Below are positions 8,762-17,450 of a stretch of 34,724 nt of DNA, piece after piece (the stretch's first letter is position 1; each line of letters starts with the position of its first letter). The DNA comes from Gammaproteobacteria bacterium (GTDB taxonomy: Bacteria; Pseudomonadota; Gammaproteobacteria; Arenicellales; Arenicellaceae). Location of the stretch: assembly GCA_013002025.1 (NCBI GenBank), contig JABDKW010000032.1, positions 1-34,724 of the forward strand, in the 5' to 3' direction. The notes beneath the pieces are model-generated. The model did not search any database and was not told where the DNA came from. It worked only from the letters and a program-made list of their open reading frames with translations. A program made the position numbers and the translations under genes.

Positions 8762-8773
8762 TGATGCTAGTAT
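8745..8773 (+). promoter_or_regulatory. Candidate sigma70 promoter for tetR-SDR-OYE2
   Basis: TTTACA (8745-8750), a 17-bp spacer and TAGTAT (8768-8773). The -35 lies wholly inside operator 1, and the predicted start would fall near 8780, about 70 nt before the tetR ATG. Its -10 overlaps the -10 of the leftward promoter by two bases. Confidence 0.5.
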
Positions 8774-8800
8774 GCTAAAACCTCTTTACAGAACTGTCAA
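8772..8800 (-). promoter_or_regulatory. Candidate sigma70 promoter for the hydrolase-BVMO operon
   Basis: Read leftward: a perfect TTGACA at 8800-8795, a 17-bp spacer and TAGCAT at 8777-8772. The -35 lies in operator 2, and transcription would start near 8765. The two promoters face each other with touching -10 boxes, so occupancy of one should exclude the other. Confidence 0.5.
8785..8800. promoter_or_regulatory. Palindromic operator 2 (probable TetR site)
   Basis: TTTACAGAACTGTCAA repeats the operator 1 core with one arm mismatch. Its centre (8792.5) is exactly 40 bp from that of operator 1 (8752.5), close to four helical turns, so both sites face the same side of the helix. It covers the -35 of the leftward promoter. 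Confidence 0.7.
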
Positions 8801-8850
8801 CATTAATCGCGGCATTACTTTATCTCTCTCGAACTAACTAGAGTTAATTC

Positions 8851-9504
8851 ATGGCGAAAAAAACCCACAATTCTCCAGAAGCTGCGCGCGATGCCATTTT
8901 AGATGCCGCGCAAAAAATGGTAGTCGAAGTCGGCCCGGCTGGACTGCGCATCAGTGCAGTGGCAAAAGCCGCAGGCATGGCGCACCCCAATATCATCCAT
9001 CATTTTGGTTCGCGCGAAGGATTGATTCACGCCTTGGCCGAACGCACGGGTGAGCGGGCCACGGAGCGAATTGCCGCTGCCATTACTGAGGCTTTGAGCG
9101 CCAGCGATGAGGATTGCGTAGCGGCCATGACCAGAGTACTGGACACCGCATACCAAGGCGAAGAAGGCATCGTCGCGGTGTGGCTCCACTTCAGCGGCGC
9201 TGAAACTGAGCTACATGCAAATATGCGCCGCATAGTCGAGCTCTCTCATCAACTGCGTGAACGCCTGCATGCGGACGTAGACTATTCCAACACCAATCGC
9301 TTGGTTATGCTGGTTACCTTGGCGCTGGTCGGAGAGGTAGTGTCGGGTGCGGCGATCAAAGAAGCCTTGGGGTTTGGCAACGGTGATTCGGAACGCGCGC
9401 ACTTTCGTCAATGGCTGGCAGAGATTTTGATTAATTTATCAGATGCGGAATTGGCAACCAGTCTCACCGAAGTAAATTTGCAACTCAGGGTCAAAAACCA
9501 ATAG
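8851..9504 (+). CDS. TetR-family transcriptional regulator
   Basis: A 217-residue repressor-type protein. The N-terminal HTH is clear: AARDAILDAAQKMV, then LRISAVAKAAGMAHPNIIHH and FGSREGLIHALAER (about residues 10-65). The C-terminal helical ligand domain is divergent, as usual. The gene lies divergent to the PF10118-BVMO pair and upstream of an SDR and an OYE gene. Two TTTACAG/CTGTAAA palindromes in the gap imply autoregulation and control of both arms. The inducer is likely a pathway ketone, alcohol or acyl-CoA (inference). A small CTTGG/CCAAG stem follows the stop at 9505-9521. Confidence 0.92.
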   Translation: MAKKTHNSPEAARDAILDAAQKMVVEVGPAGLRISAVAKAAGMAHPNIIHHFGSREGLIHALAERTGERATERIAAAITEALSASDEDCVAAMTRVLDTAYQGEEGIVAVWLHFSGAETELHANMRRIVELSHQLRERLHADVDYSNTNRLVMLVTLALVGEVVSGAAIKEALGFGNGDSERAHFRQWLAEILINLSDAELATSLTEVNLQLRVKNQ

Positions 9505-9560
9505 CTTGGCTCAAGTCCAAGATCATCTAGAAAAATAACCAACAACCATTTTACTGCTCT

Positions 9561-10421
9561 ATGCAAAAGTTTAATAACTCCGTGGCGGTGGTCACGGGTG
9601 CCGGTTCCGGCATCGGTCAACAACTGGCCTATCAACTAGGCGACGCCGGCGCAAAATTAGGGATCGCCGACAATAATTCAGACACCCTGGAACAAACCCT
9701 GCAAGAACTCGAGCGGCGTGGTGTTAAAACACTCGCCGTGACGTTGGATGTGTCTGACAGAGCCGCCGTGTTTGATTTCGCGGGGCAGGTACAACAGCAA
9801 TTTGGTCACGCCAATCTGGTCGTGAACAACGCCGGCGTAGCACTGGGTTCGGGCAGCCTGTTGACCACCTCCATTGAAGACTTTGAATGGCTGATGGGTA
9901 TCAATTTTTCCGGCGTGCTGTATGGCACCAAGGCTTTTCTACCGATTATGGAACTGGCTGAATGGGGACACGTGGTCAACATATCCAGTCTCTTTGGCCT
10001 GGTCTCGGTCGCCTCACAGTCGGCTTATAACGCCAGCAAGTTTGCGGTGCGGGGCATGACTGATGCATTGCGTCAGGAACTAAAACTACTCGACAGCCAC
10101 ATCAGTTGTACCTGCGTGCACCCGGGTGGTATCAAGACCAATATCGCAAGGTCAGCGCGCTGGATTGATCTGGGAGACGGCAATGCTGAGCAACAGCGTG
10201 ATGAGTTAGCCGATAATTTTGATAAGTTAGCGCGCACCACAGCGGAATCTGCTGCTCAGCAAATTCTCAAAGCAGTCATCAAGGATAAACCACGCCTGCT
10301 GATCGGTATGGACGCTAAATTGATCGATAAGCTGCAGCGTTTGTTTCCGACCGGCTATAGCAAAATAATGAGTAAGCTAATGGGCGATGCCGAGCGCCGC
10401 ATAATTAATCCAAACTCCTAA
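9561..10421 (+). CDS. SDR oxidoreductase
   Basis: A 286-residue classical SDR: TGAGSGIG (12-19), NNAG (89-92), catalytic Ser142/143, Tyr156 and Lys160 in YNASK. Asp37 at the end of the second strand (GIADNN) favours NAD(H) over NADP(H). Likely role: oxidation of a secondary alcohol to the ketone used by the BVMO, or the reverse. It sits 56 bp after tetR and 14 bp before the OYE gene, consistent with one rightward operon. The C-terminal part (KDKPRLLIGMDAKLIDKLQ) is typical of SDRs found beside AlmA-like monooxygenases. Substrate unknown. Confidence 0.92.
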   Translation: MQKFNNSVAVVTGAGSGIGQQLAYQLGDAGAKLGIADNNSDTLEQTLQELERRGVKTLAVTLDVSDRAAVFDFAGQVQQQFGHANLVVNNAGVALGSGSLLTTSIEDFEWLMGINFSGVLYGTKAFLPIMELAEWGHVVNISSLFGLVSVASQSAYNASKFAVRGMTDALRQELKLLDSHISCTCVHPGGIKTNIARSARWIDLGDGNAEQQRDELADNFDKLARTTAESAAQQILKAVIKDKPRLLIGMDAKLIDKLQRLFPTGYSKIMSKLMGDAERRIINPNS

Positions 10422-10435
10422 CCTGATACGACACT

Positions 10436-11536
10436 ATGAGTTCATTATTTACCCCGTTTGACATTAACGGCATGGCGCTGGCCAACCGTATTGTTATGGC
10501 GCCAATGACGCGCAATAAATCGCCCGGTGGAATCCCCACCGATGACAATATCGAATACTATCGTCGTCGTGCTGAGGGTGGTGCAGGATTGATCGTCACT
10601 GAAGCCGCCTGCATCGGGCACAGGGCTGCCAGTGGCTACCCTGATGTACCCTTTTTGGATGGCGACGCAGCCATGGCCGGCTGGCGGAAAGTCGTCAATG
10701 CGGTACACGGTGAAGGTGGCAAGATTGCCGCGCAGTTGTGGCATGTCGGCGCTATTCGTCGCCCAGGAGTAGAGCCTGGTGGCGACACGCCGGGTTACAG
10801 CCCGTCGGGCATGCTGGTGCCGGGCAAGGTCACCGGCCACGCAATGACCAAGTCGGATATCGAAGAGGTGACCCAGGCCTATATTACTGCCGCGGTTGCC
10901 TCTAAAAATGCTGGTTTTGATGCCATTGAGATCCACGGCGCGCACAGCTACCTGATTGATCAATTTTTCTGGCCGGGCACCAATCAGCGCGCTGATGAGT
11001 ATGGCGGTAATCTTGAGGGTCGCAGCCGTTTCGGTCTGGACATTATCAGAGGCATTCGTGCCGCAGTGGGTAAGGGTTTCCCGGTGTTGATTCGTTTATC
11101 ACAATGGAAGCAACAGGACTTTAATGCCAAACTGGTCGACACCCCATATGAATTGGAGCAGTTCCTGACGCCAATGGTCGACGCTGGTATTGACGCGTTT
11201 CATCTTTCGCAGCGCCGTTTCTGGGAACCTGAATTTGAGGGCTCTGATTTAAATCTGGCTGGCTGGGCCAAGAAGCTCACCGGCAAACCTTCCATTACCG
11301 TGGGCAGCGTCAGTCTGGATGCGGATTTTGTGCCAGAGCCCGGCGACACTGCTTTTAAAGAGGGCAATATCGCCAGCCTCGATGGTCTACTGCAGCGCCT
11401 GGATGCCGAGGAATTCGACCTGGTCGCTGTTGGGCGCGCGATGATCGCCAATCCCGATTGGGCTAATAAAGTACAGGCCGGCCAATGGCAACAACTGCAA
11501 CCCTATAGAAAAGAAATGCTGGCCAGCTTACTGTAA
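10436..11536 (+). CDS. OYE-family NADH:flavin oxidoreductase
   Basis: A 366-residue FMN TIM-barrel ene-reductase. It keeps VMAPMTRNK (Thr25), QLWHVG (100-105) and the substrate pair as His167-Gly-Ala-His170 with Tyr172, then NQRADEYGGNLEGRSRF. The His/His pair groups it apart from the His/Ser protein at 3380-4432. It probably reduces an enone formed or used in the pathway. It follows the SDR by 14 bp, so it should be under the TetR-controlled rightward promoter. No strong Shine-Dalgarno is visible before the ATG, which suggests coupling to upstream translation. Confidence 0.92.
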   Translation: MSSLFTPFDINGMALANRIVMAPMTRNKSPGGIPTDDNIEYYRRRAEGGAGLIVTEAACIGHRAASGYPDVPFLDGDAAMAGWRKVVNAVHGEGGKIAAQLWHVGAIRRPGVEPGGDTPGYSPSGMLVPGKVTGHAMTKSDIEEVTQAYITAAVASKNAGFDAIEIHGAHSYLIDQFFWPGTNQRADEYGGNLEGRSRFGLDIIRGIRAAVGKGFPVLIRLSQWKQQDFNAKLVDTPYELEQFLTPMVDAGIDAFHLSQRRFWEPEFEGSDLNLAGWAKKLTGKPSITVGSVSLDADFVPEPGDTAFKEGNIASLDGLLQRLDAEEFDLVAVGRAMIANPDWANKVQAGQWQQLQPYRKEMLASLL

Positions 11537-11577
11537 GGCTTGCCTGGGGGCTGCTTTAGAATGCGCGAGTAGATGCC

Positions 11578-11602
11578 ATTGAGCGGCGTTTTGTCGCTCA
11601 GT
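11578..11602. terminator. Candidate bidirectional hairpin between convergent genes
   Basis: ATTGAGCG and CGCTCAGT can form an 8-bp stem (one T-G wobble) with a 9-nt loop, between the OYE stop at 11536 and the acyl-CoA synthetase stop at 11609. Neither side has a clear T-run, so efficient intrinsic termination is uncertain. Confidence 0.4.
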
Positions 11603-11608
11603 GTGTCG

Positions 11609-13264
11609 CTACGCCACGCGCAGTGCTTTTTTGTCAATCTTGCCCACCGGTGTAAGTGGAATTTCATCAATAATGTGAATTGCTTTGGGCACCTTATAGG
11701 CGGACATATTCTCCTTGCAGAAGGCCAGAATATCGGCTTTTACCTGATCATGGTCCGCGTCGAGGTAGGCCTCACTCAGTTGCACATACAGGTTCACAAT
11801 GTCATTGCCGGGGCGGGCCTTGTCTGCCACGCCAATAATCGCCGATTCGCCAACTTGCGGCAGGCTTTTTAGCTTATCCTCAAGCTCAACCGAGAACACT
11901 TTAAAACCGCCCACAATTAACATATCTTTCGCGCGGTCGCAGAGAAATAAATAGCCTTCGTCATCAACATAGCCGACATCACCAGAATACATCCATAGCT
12001 TGCCATCCATCTCTCGCAGGGCACGGGCGGATTCTTCCGGCAGATTCAAGTAACCTTTCATCACCTGCGGGCCGCAGCAACAAATTTCGCCGGGTTCGCC
12101 CACTGGCATTTCTTCAGTACCCGTATCCACGTCCATAATACGAATCTCTGCCCCGGGTGCAGCAAAGCCAACTGAGCCCGATTTATAGCGGCGAACCGGG
12201 TGCGCTGTATAACACGGGCCAGTCTCGGTCATGCCGAACACATCGGTAATTTTATTTTCGCCAATCACCTTGCTGAGGTTGTTATAGGTGGTGCGGGTCA
12301 TTGGGGCAGCGCCGGTTTTGGCCGAATCGAGCCTGCTGAAATCCACCTCATGAATTTCCGGGTGGGCCAGCAGCATGTCGTACAGGGCCGGCACCGCCGC
12401 CAGTCGAGTGGGCGGAAAACGTTTCATCATTTCGATGAAGCCCTCAATGTCCCGCGGATTCGGTAACAGGTACATCATGGCACCGCTAATCGCGCAGGAG
12501 AATACAAAACTCATGCCGGCGGCGTGAAACATGGGGAAGGCCGAGGCAAATACCTCATTGCCCACCTCATGCGGCGTCTCAGTAGCCGCCACCATTCCGG
12601 GGTTATGCATTACATTGCGCAATGATAACTCGGCCCCTTTGGGCGGGCCGGTGGTGCCACCCGTGTATTGAATCATCATGGTGTCGTTCCAGTGCCAGTC
12701 GGCGCCATCAAACTGGTCGCTACAATCGCGAATTTCAGCTAGCCAATGCTTCAGGTCTACGCCATCGATGGCCGCGCCCTCCGCTTCAGGCGCGTCTAAA
12801 TAATCACGTGCTCCGGCCAGTACGATTGTCTGCAGTGACTCGGGCTGACTCGGCATTGCCTGCACCGTCGGCAATAAATCACTGAATGACACCAGCACTT
12901 TGATACCCGCGTTGTCCACCTGATAGGCCAGCTCCGGGGGTGCCAATAGCGGCGAAACGCCAGAGCCAATAGCACCCAATTTACTCAACGCCAACAGCGT
13001 GATCGGGTATTGCGGAATATTTGGCATATGCAGGCCTACCACGTCGCCCTTGCCGACACCGAGCTTGCTCAACATATTAGCCGCCTGATTACCCAGCCGG
13101 TTGTATTCTGCATAATTAATGGAACGCGTGGCGTATTGCAGTGCCGGCCGGTCGCCAATTTCAGCGGCGTGTTGTTCCACAAAGGAATGCAGTGGCCGGT
13201 CTTCAAAGTCCGGCGTGATAATCTCGAGTTCGTCGTAGATCTTTTGCGTTGCTGTTTGAATCAT
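11609..13264 (-). CDS. Long/medium-chain acyl-CoA synthetase (FadD-like)
   Basis: A 551-residue ANL-superfamily ligase that activates a carboxylate to its CoA thioester through an acyl-AMP. The P-loop is YTGGTTGPPKG (200-210), FGMTETGP is the A5 motif, YSGDVGYVDDEGYLFLCDR the A7-A8 hinge, and Lys542 in PVGKIDKKALR is the adenylation lysine. The start at 13264 gives the family's normal N-terminus. It converges on the OYE gene and diverges from the amidohydrolase gene across 100 bp. It probably feeds the acid released after Baeyer-Villiger cleavage into the ACAD/MaoC steps (inference). Confidence 0.94.
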   Translation of the reverse strand: MIQTATQKIYDELEIITPDFEDRPLHSFVEQHAAEIGDRPALQYATRSINYAEYNRLGNQAANMLSKLGVGKGDVVGLHMPNIPQYPITLLALSKLGAIGSGVSPLLAPPELAYQVDNAGIKVLVSFSDLLPTVQAMPSQPESLQTIVLAGARDYLDAPEAEGAAIDGVDLKHWLAEIRDCSDQFDGADWHWNDTMMIQYTGGTTGPPKGAELSLRNVMHNPGMVAATETPHEVGNEVFASAFPMFHAAGMSFVFSCAISGAMMYLLPNPRDIEGFIEMMKRFPPTRLAAVPALYDMLLAHPEIHEVDFSRLDSAKTGAAPMTRTTYNNLSKVIGENKITDVFGMTETGPCYTAHPVRRYKSGSVGFAAPGAEIRIMDVDTGTEEMPVGEPGEICCCGPQVMKGYLNLPEESARALREMDGKLWMYSGDVGYVDDEGYLFLCDRAKDMLIVGGFKVFSVELEDKLKSLPQVGESAIIGVADKARPGNDIVNLYVQLSEAYLDADHDQVKADILAFCKENMSAYKVPKAIHIIDEIPLTPVGKIDKKALRVA

Positions 13265-13364
13265 AGCGGTCTCTTAAGTTCAGGCGGGTGCGATCAGTTG
13301 CGGTTGGCAAGTTGCTTTATATTCTGTGTTAATCTCTGGTCGATCAATATATCAAGGATAAATC

Positions 13365-14639
13365 ATGAAAATCAAAATCTTGCTGACCCTGTTAATCATA
13401 ACCTGCTTTTCCGGCTTGGTTCAGGCTCAAAATATCAGTCTGCAATGCGGTGCCACTGTAGACGTATTAGGCAAAAAATTAAGCGGCCCGCAAACCATCC
13501 ATGTAGTGGACGGGCGGATTGCCGCGACGCCAACCGGCTCCACCGAAGTAGTGGATCTCAGCGATCACACCTGCCTGCCGGGCCTGATTGATATGCATGT
13601 ACACCTGACCAGTGAAAGCAATCCCAAAGCCTATCTCGAGCGTTTTACCCTCAATACCGCAGACTATGCATTTCGCGCAGCCCGTTACGCCAAAGCCACC
13701 CTGGATGCCGGTTTTACCACGGTGCGCAATCTGGGCGATGATGGCACCATCACCAAATCATTACGAGATGCTGTTCGCCAGGGCATTGTCGAGGGCCCGC
13801 GAATTTTCAGTGCCGGTAAATCGCTCGCTACCACCGGCGGGCATGCTGATCCGAGTAATGGTTATCGGGCTGATTTAATGGGTGACCCGACCCCCAAAGA
13901 GGGTGTGGTCAATGGCGCGGAGGATGCCGCCAAGGCCGTCCGTCAGCGCTATAAAGAAGGTGCGGACCTTATCAAGATAACTGCCACCGGTGGCGTGCTG
14001 AGTACGGCTAAAAACGGGCAAAATCCACAGTTCACAGAAGCCGAGTTAGCGGCCATTGTGCGAACCGCAAATGACTACGGTTTTAAAGTCGCCGCGCATG
14101 CGCATGGCGCTGAAGGCATGAAGCGCGCCATTCGGGCGGGAGTCAGTAGCATCGAGCATGGCACGCTGATGGACGACGAGGCTCGCAAGCTGATGAAAAA
14201 ACACGGCACCTATCTGGTGCCCACTATTCTGGCTGGTGAATTCGTGATGAATAAAGCCAAGATCGATGGCTACTTCCCGGAAATTGTACGGCCGAAAGCC
14301 GCCAGCATCGGGCCGCAACTCAAATCGAATTTTAAACGTGCGGTTGAGGCTGGGGTAAAGATCGCCTTCGGTACTGACAGTGGCGTATCGGCGCATGGTG
14401 ATAATGCGCAGGAATTCGCCCTGATGGTGGCGGCCGGCATGTCACCCATGGAGGCGATTCGATCCGCCACCGTGCACGCCGCTGATCTGTTGGGAGCCAG
14501 TGACGACCTGGGCTCGCTTACGGTCGGGAAATATGGCGATATTATTGCCGTGCAAGGCAACCCACTGGAGAATATCAGTCTGCTCGAAAAAGTGAGTTTT
14601 GTAATGCAGGGCGGACGAATCGTCGAGATTAGTAAATAG
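13365..14639 (+). CDS. Exported amidohydrolase (dipeptidase/imidazolonepropionase-like)
   Basis: A 424-residue metal-dependent hydrolase with a Sec signal peptide (~1-21, ending VQA). The binuclear ligand set of subtype I amidohydrolases is complete: His78 and His80 (MHVH), probable carboxylated Lys204 (IKITATGG), His245, His265 and Asp338 (FGTDSG). COG1228 relatives hydrolyse cyclic amides or Xaa-Pro/Xaa-Arg type dipeptides; exported members are mostly dipeptidase-like. AAGGAT lies ~8 nt before the ATG. It is divergent from the acyl-CoA synthetase and need not belong to the catabolic island. Confidence 0.92.
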   Translation: MKIKILLTLLIITCFSGLVQAQNISLQCGATVDVLGKKLSGPQTIHVVDGRIAATPTGSTEVVDLSDHTCLPGLIDMHVHLTSESNPKAYLERFTLNTADYAFRAARYAKATLDAGFTTVRNLGDDGTITKSLRDAVRQGIVEGPRIFSAGKSLATTGGHADPSNGYRADLMGDPTPKEGVVNGAEDAAKAVRQRYKEGADLIKITATGGVLSTAKNGQNPQFTEAELAAIVRTANDYGFKVAAHAHGAEGMKRAIRAGVSSIEHGTLMDDEARKLMKKHGTYLVPTILAGEFVMNKAKIDGYFPEIVRPKAASIGPQLKSNFKRAVEAGVKIAFGTDSGVSAHGDNAQEFALMVAAGMSPMEAIRSATVHAADLLGASDDLGSLTVGKYGDIIAVQGNPLENISLLEKVSFVMQGGRIVEISK

Positions 14640-14659
14640 AGGCGATTATCGGATGCTTA

Positions 14660-15760
14660 TTACGGCTTAACGCGAATCAATTTGCCTTTTTTGCTGTCGG
14701 TTAAAATATACAGCAGGCCATCGGGTCCGGTCCGCACATCACGGATGCGTACGCCAAGCTCTTCAAACATGATGTCTTCGTTACTGACCTTGCCGTCTTT
14801 AAGGCTGAGGCGATGCACCTGCTTGAATTTCAGCGCGCCAACAAATAAGCCACCCCGCCATTGCGGGAAGACGTCGCCCTGATACAGCGCCAGACCGGAT
14901 GGCGCGATACTTGGGGTCCAGACCTTAATCGGTGCCTCTATGCCTGGCAGTTCCTTATAGGGTGACACTCGCGCGCCGGTGTAGTTGACGCCGTGGCTGG
15001 TTGCGGGCCAGCCATAGTTCTTGCCAGCCTGCACAATGTTGACTTCATCGCCGCCTTTGGGGCCGTGTTCGTGCATATACAGCACGTCGCTTTCGGCGTC
15101 GTAAACCAGCCCCTGTGGGCTGCGGTGGCCAAGGCTGTAGACGTAGGGATCACCCTTATTGCCGTCAGCAAAGGGGTTGTCGGCTGGCACACTGCCGTCG
15201 TTGTTAATGCGGATGATTTTTCCAAGCTGGCTGAAGGGGTCCTGGCTGGCCTCCCGATACTGAAAGCCATCACCCGTGGTCATAGCAATCGTGCCGTCGT
15301 TTAAAAACACCATGCGGCCACCGTAATGCGTTGGCGTATCTTTAGTCGGCTCTACGGTATAAATCGGCGTAACGTCATGCAACTGTGTGTCACCCAGGCG
15401 CGCCCGCACAATGCGGGTGGCATTGGCTTTTTTGCTGCCGTGTGCGAAGGACAGGTAAATAATCTGATTATCGACAAAGCCCGGGTCCAGCATGACATCA
15501 AAATAACCGCCCTGGCTTTTCACGTAGGTCGGTGGCGTGTTTGCCAGTGGCTCGCCCACCTGGCCCTCGGCCGAGACGCGCCGCAGTTCGCCACTGCGCA
15601 TCGATAACAAAAAATCGCCATTGGGTAGAAACGCCACACACCAGGGATAATTCAATCCCCCTGCAATGGTTTCAAGCTGATAGCCCTTACCGTCGGCTGC
15701 GTCAGCCGAGTAGGCGTTGCCGGCAAAAAATGCGAGAATGAAAACAACAACTAAGCGCAT
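14660..15760 (-). CDS. Exported PQQ-type aldose sugar dehydrogenase-like protein
   Basis: A 366-residue six-bladed propeller of the soluble glucose dehydrogenase/YliI (Asd) family, with a signal peptide (~1-18, GNAYS). Typical segments are GLNYPWCVAFLPNGDFLLS, GGRMVFLNDGTIAMTTGDG, GKIIRINNDGSVP, SLGHRSPQGL, MHEHGPKGGDEVN and SIAPSGLALY. Family members oxidise aldoses with PQQ in the periplasm; PQQ would have to come from elsewhere, since no biosynthetic genes are here. GGAGA lies ~9 nt before the ATG. It converges with the amidohydrolase gene (20 bp). Confidence 0.92.
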   Translation of the reverse strand: MRLVVVFILAFFAGNAYSADAADGKGYQLETIAGGLNYPWCVAFLPNGDFLLSMRSGELRRVSAEGQVGEPLANTPPTYVKSQGGYFDVMLDPGFVDNQIIYLSFAHGSKKANATRIVRARLGDTQLHDVTPIYTVEPTKDTPTHYGGRMVFLNDGTIAMTTGDGFQYREASQDPFSQLGKIIRINNDGSVPADNPFADGNKGDPYVYSLGHRSPQGLVYDAESDVLYMHEHGPKGGDEVNIVQAGKNYGWPATSHGVNYTGARVSPYKELPGIEAPIKVWTPSIAPSGLALYQGDVFPQWRGGLFVGALKFKQVHRLSLKDGKVSNEDIMFEELGVRIRDVRTGPDGLLYILTDSKKGKLIRVKP

Positions 15761-15884
15761 AACGCTGTCTCCGTAGCCCAGCTGGGCGTATCTTTATAGA
15801 ATCGCTGATTTGAGATGCTGTGCGCCACTCCTTAAAGCGACGAAACTGAAACAGTATAGGCAACAACCTCAGGCAATTAAAGCA

Positions 15885-16316
15885 ATGACCCAAAAACTAC
15901 AAGCCTATCTCGCCGCCGTGTTGACTACCTACGTCAGCGGCACAATCATGATCAGCCAGGGCAATATCGAGCAGATAATCGAACTTGGCTATCCGGTGGG
16001 CATTGCTGAACGCTTTGATAGTGCCTGGCACGATTTCCTGCATATGTATGATCTTTATCTACCGATCGTGGCGGTGGCTTTGCTGATCGCGTTTTTATTT
16101 ACCGGACTGTTGCTGCTGCGGTTCATCAAGCGGCCTCAGATTCTCTACCCCTTGGCCGGTTTTGTGGCGCTGATTACCGTGCATGTGATTCTGTATATCG
16201 TATTTGAAATGAACCCGGTAGCGCCGACCCGGGAGATCAGCGGTATGTTGGGGCAAGGGGTTGCAGGTCTGCTGGGTGGCTTAGCGTTTTTAAAGCTCAG
16301 TGCAAGAGCTTCGTGA
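15885..16316 (+). CDS. Small integral membrane protein, unknown function
   Basis: I place the start at ATG 15885 (143 residues) because the 25 preceding in-frame residues are basic and unlike a membrane protein start. It has about four hydrophobic segments: an N-terminal one (AYLAAVLTTYVSGTIMI), YLPIVAVALLIAFLFTGLLL, LYPLAGFVALITVHVILYIV and a C-terminal GVAGLLGGLAF. The loop between segments 1 and 2 contains a DFLHMYDLY motif. I recognise no characterised family. The stop lies 3 bp from the converging aspartoacylase-like gene. Confidence 0.75.
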   Translation: MTQKLQAYLAAVLTTYVSGTIMISQGNIEQIIELGYPVGIAERFDSAWHDFLHMYDLYLPIVAVALLIAFLFTGLLLLRFIKRPQILYPLAGFVALITVHVILYIVFEMNPVAPTREISGMLGQGVAGLLGGLAFLKLSARAS

Positions 16317-16319
16317 CAC

Positions 16320-17348
16320 TCAGGCGGTAGCGGGCAGCGGGAAGCGCTCCATCAGATAGCACAGGCAATCCTGGCGTATCACCTCTACATCCGGGGTCAG
16401 CATTGAAGGCATTACGGTTAGCCGTGTACGCAGTTCGCCATCATTTACTTCAAAGTAAGCTTCAGCAACATCCTTACCGTATTCATCACACACGGCAATG
16501 GCCCTCAAATCATCATGGCGGACCCGCCCGAAACGCATGCCGGGTTCAATCTCCGTAAAGTTCAGTCGTTCTAGATCACCGGGCAGTTCCAAATCCAGAT
16601 TGCTGCCCTGATAGCCGAAGGTCACGTCCGGTTTCACTTTGACAGTAGCGGTGGTGTGGAATAGATCCAAATCGTGCGGCGCCACTGCATGCGTTGGAAG
16701 CTCACTGAGATGCAGGCAGGCATCCAGATATTCGAGCGCATGCGTCACGCCATAATCACTGTCCACGCGCCCGCACTCAAGCGTAACGGCTGGGCAGTAC
16801 GATGACATTGCCATGGCTTGTACACCAACCGGGCGAATAAAATACACCACCGTGCGCCCAAACAACGCCGCCAGGTGCAGATTCGGCGCGTTGAGGTTGT
16901 TCACGCAGGCGTAATGGGGGTTCAGGCCGGTATTGTTATGAATGTCGATGCTGGCGAACAGTGATTCAGAGGTGACGATATCCACCACCTGTTCCATCAA
17001 GCCGTGTTCTTCACATTGCGGCAGTTCGCTGCCTGGCCATACGCGGTTGAAATCCGGTTGTTCTAGCAAATGACGCACGTTGTTTTTAGCCGCCAGCGTG
17101 TTGCCGATAAACAGGGTCATCGCGCGCGGCAGGTCAACTTGCCCGGGCGTTGTTTGGTACTTGCGTAGCAGTTTTTGAATCGCACCCCAGCCGCTGGTCT
17201 CATTGCCATGCATCAACACGCTAACAAATATACGAGGCTTGCGACGGCCATCTAGCTCGATAAGTGTTGGCCCGCCCAAAACGTCATGCAGTTCGGTGGC
17301 GTCCAGATCCAGTAATCCGGTTGGAATTTGGTCCAATTGATTCAGCAT
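16320..17348 (-). CDS. Succinylglutamate desuccinylase/aspartoacylase-family (M14-like) metallohydrolase
   Basis: A zinc hydrolase of 342 residues from ATG 17348, or 358 from TTG 17396; neither has a good ribosome site. Numbering from TTG, the zinc ligands are His63 and Glu66 (MHGNET) and His153 (DIHNNTG), with NNVRH supplying the substrate Arg108 and Glu207 (TLECGR) as general base. These enzymes remove an acyl group from an N-acyl amino acid or trim a C-terminal residue. It sits directly downstream (~100 bp) of a GCS2-type ligase on the same strand, so the two may make and break the same amide. Substrate unknown. Confidence 0.88.
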   Translation of the reverse strand: MLNQLDQIPTGLLDLDATELHDVLGGPTLIELDGRRKPRIFVSVLMHGNETSGWGAIQKLLRKYQTTPGQVDLPRAMTLFIGNTLAAKNNVRHLLEQPDFNRVWPGSELPQCEEHGLMEQVVDIVTSESLFASIDIHNNTGLNPHYACVNNLNAPNLHLAALFGRTVVYFIRPVGVQAMAMSSYCPAVTLECGRVDSDYGVTHALEYLDACLHLSELPTHAVAPHDLDLFHTTATVKVKPDVTFGYQGSNLDLELPGDLERLNFTEIEPGMRFGRVRHDDLRAIAVCDEYGKDVAEAYFEVNDGELRTRLTVMPSMLTPDVEVIRQDCLCYLMERFPLPATA

Positions 17349-17450
17349 TTGAGGTTTTTGCGGCCGCGGGAAAAGCGTTTCAAAATCGAGCCGCAACCAT
17401 AAGCAAAAGCACCGTCCACGGCAAGGCTTTCCGCAGATCGGGCGCCGCGT

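Noticed and set aside
13010..13591. 193-codon plus-strand frame across the acyl-CoA synthetase and amidohydrolase genes
   Set aside because: It overlaps the ends of two well-supported genes in other frames and has no domain of its own.
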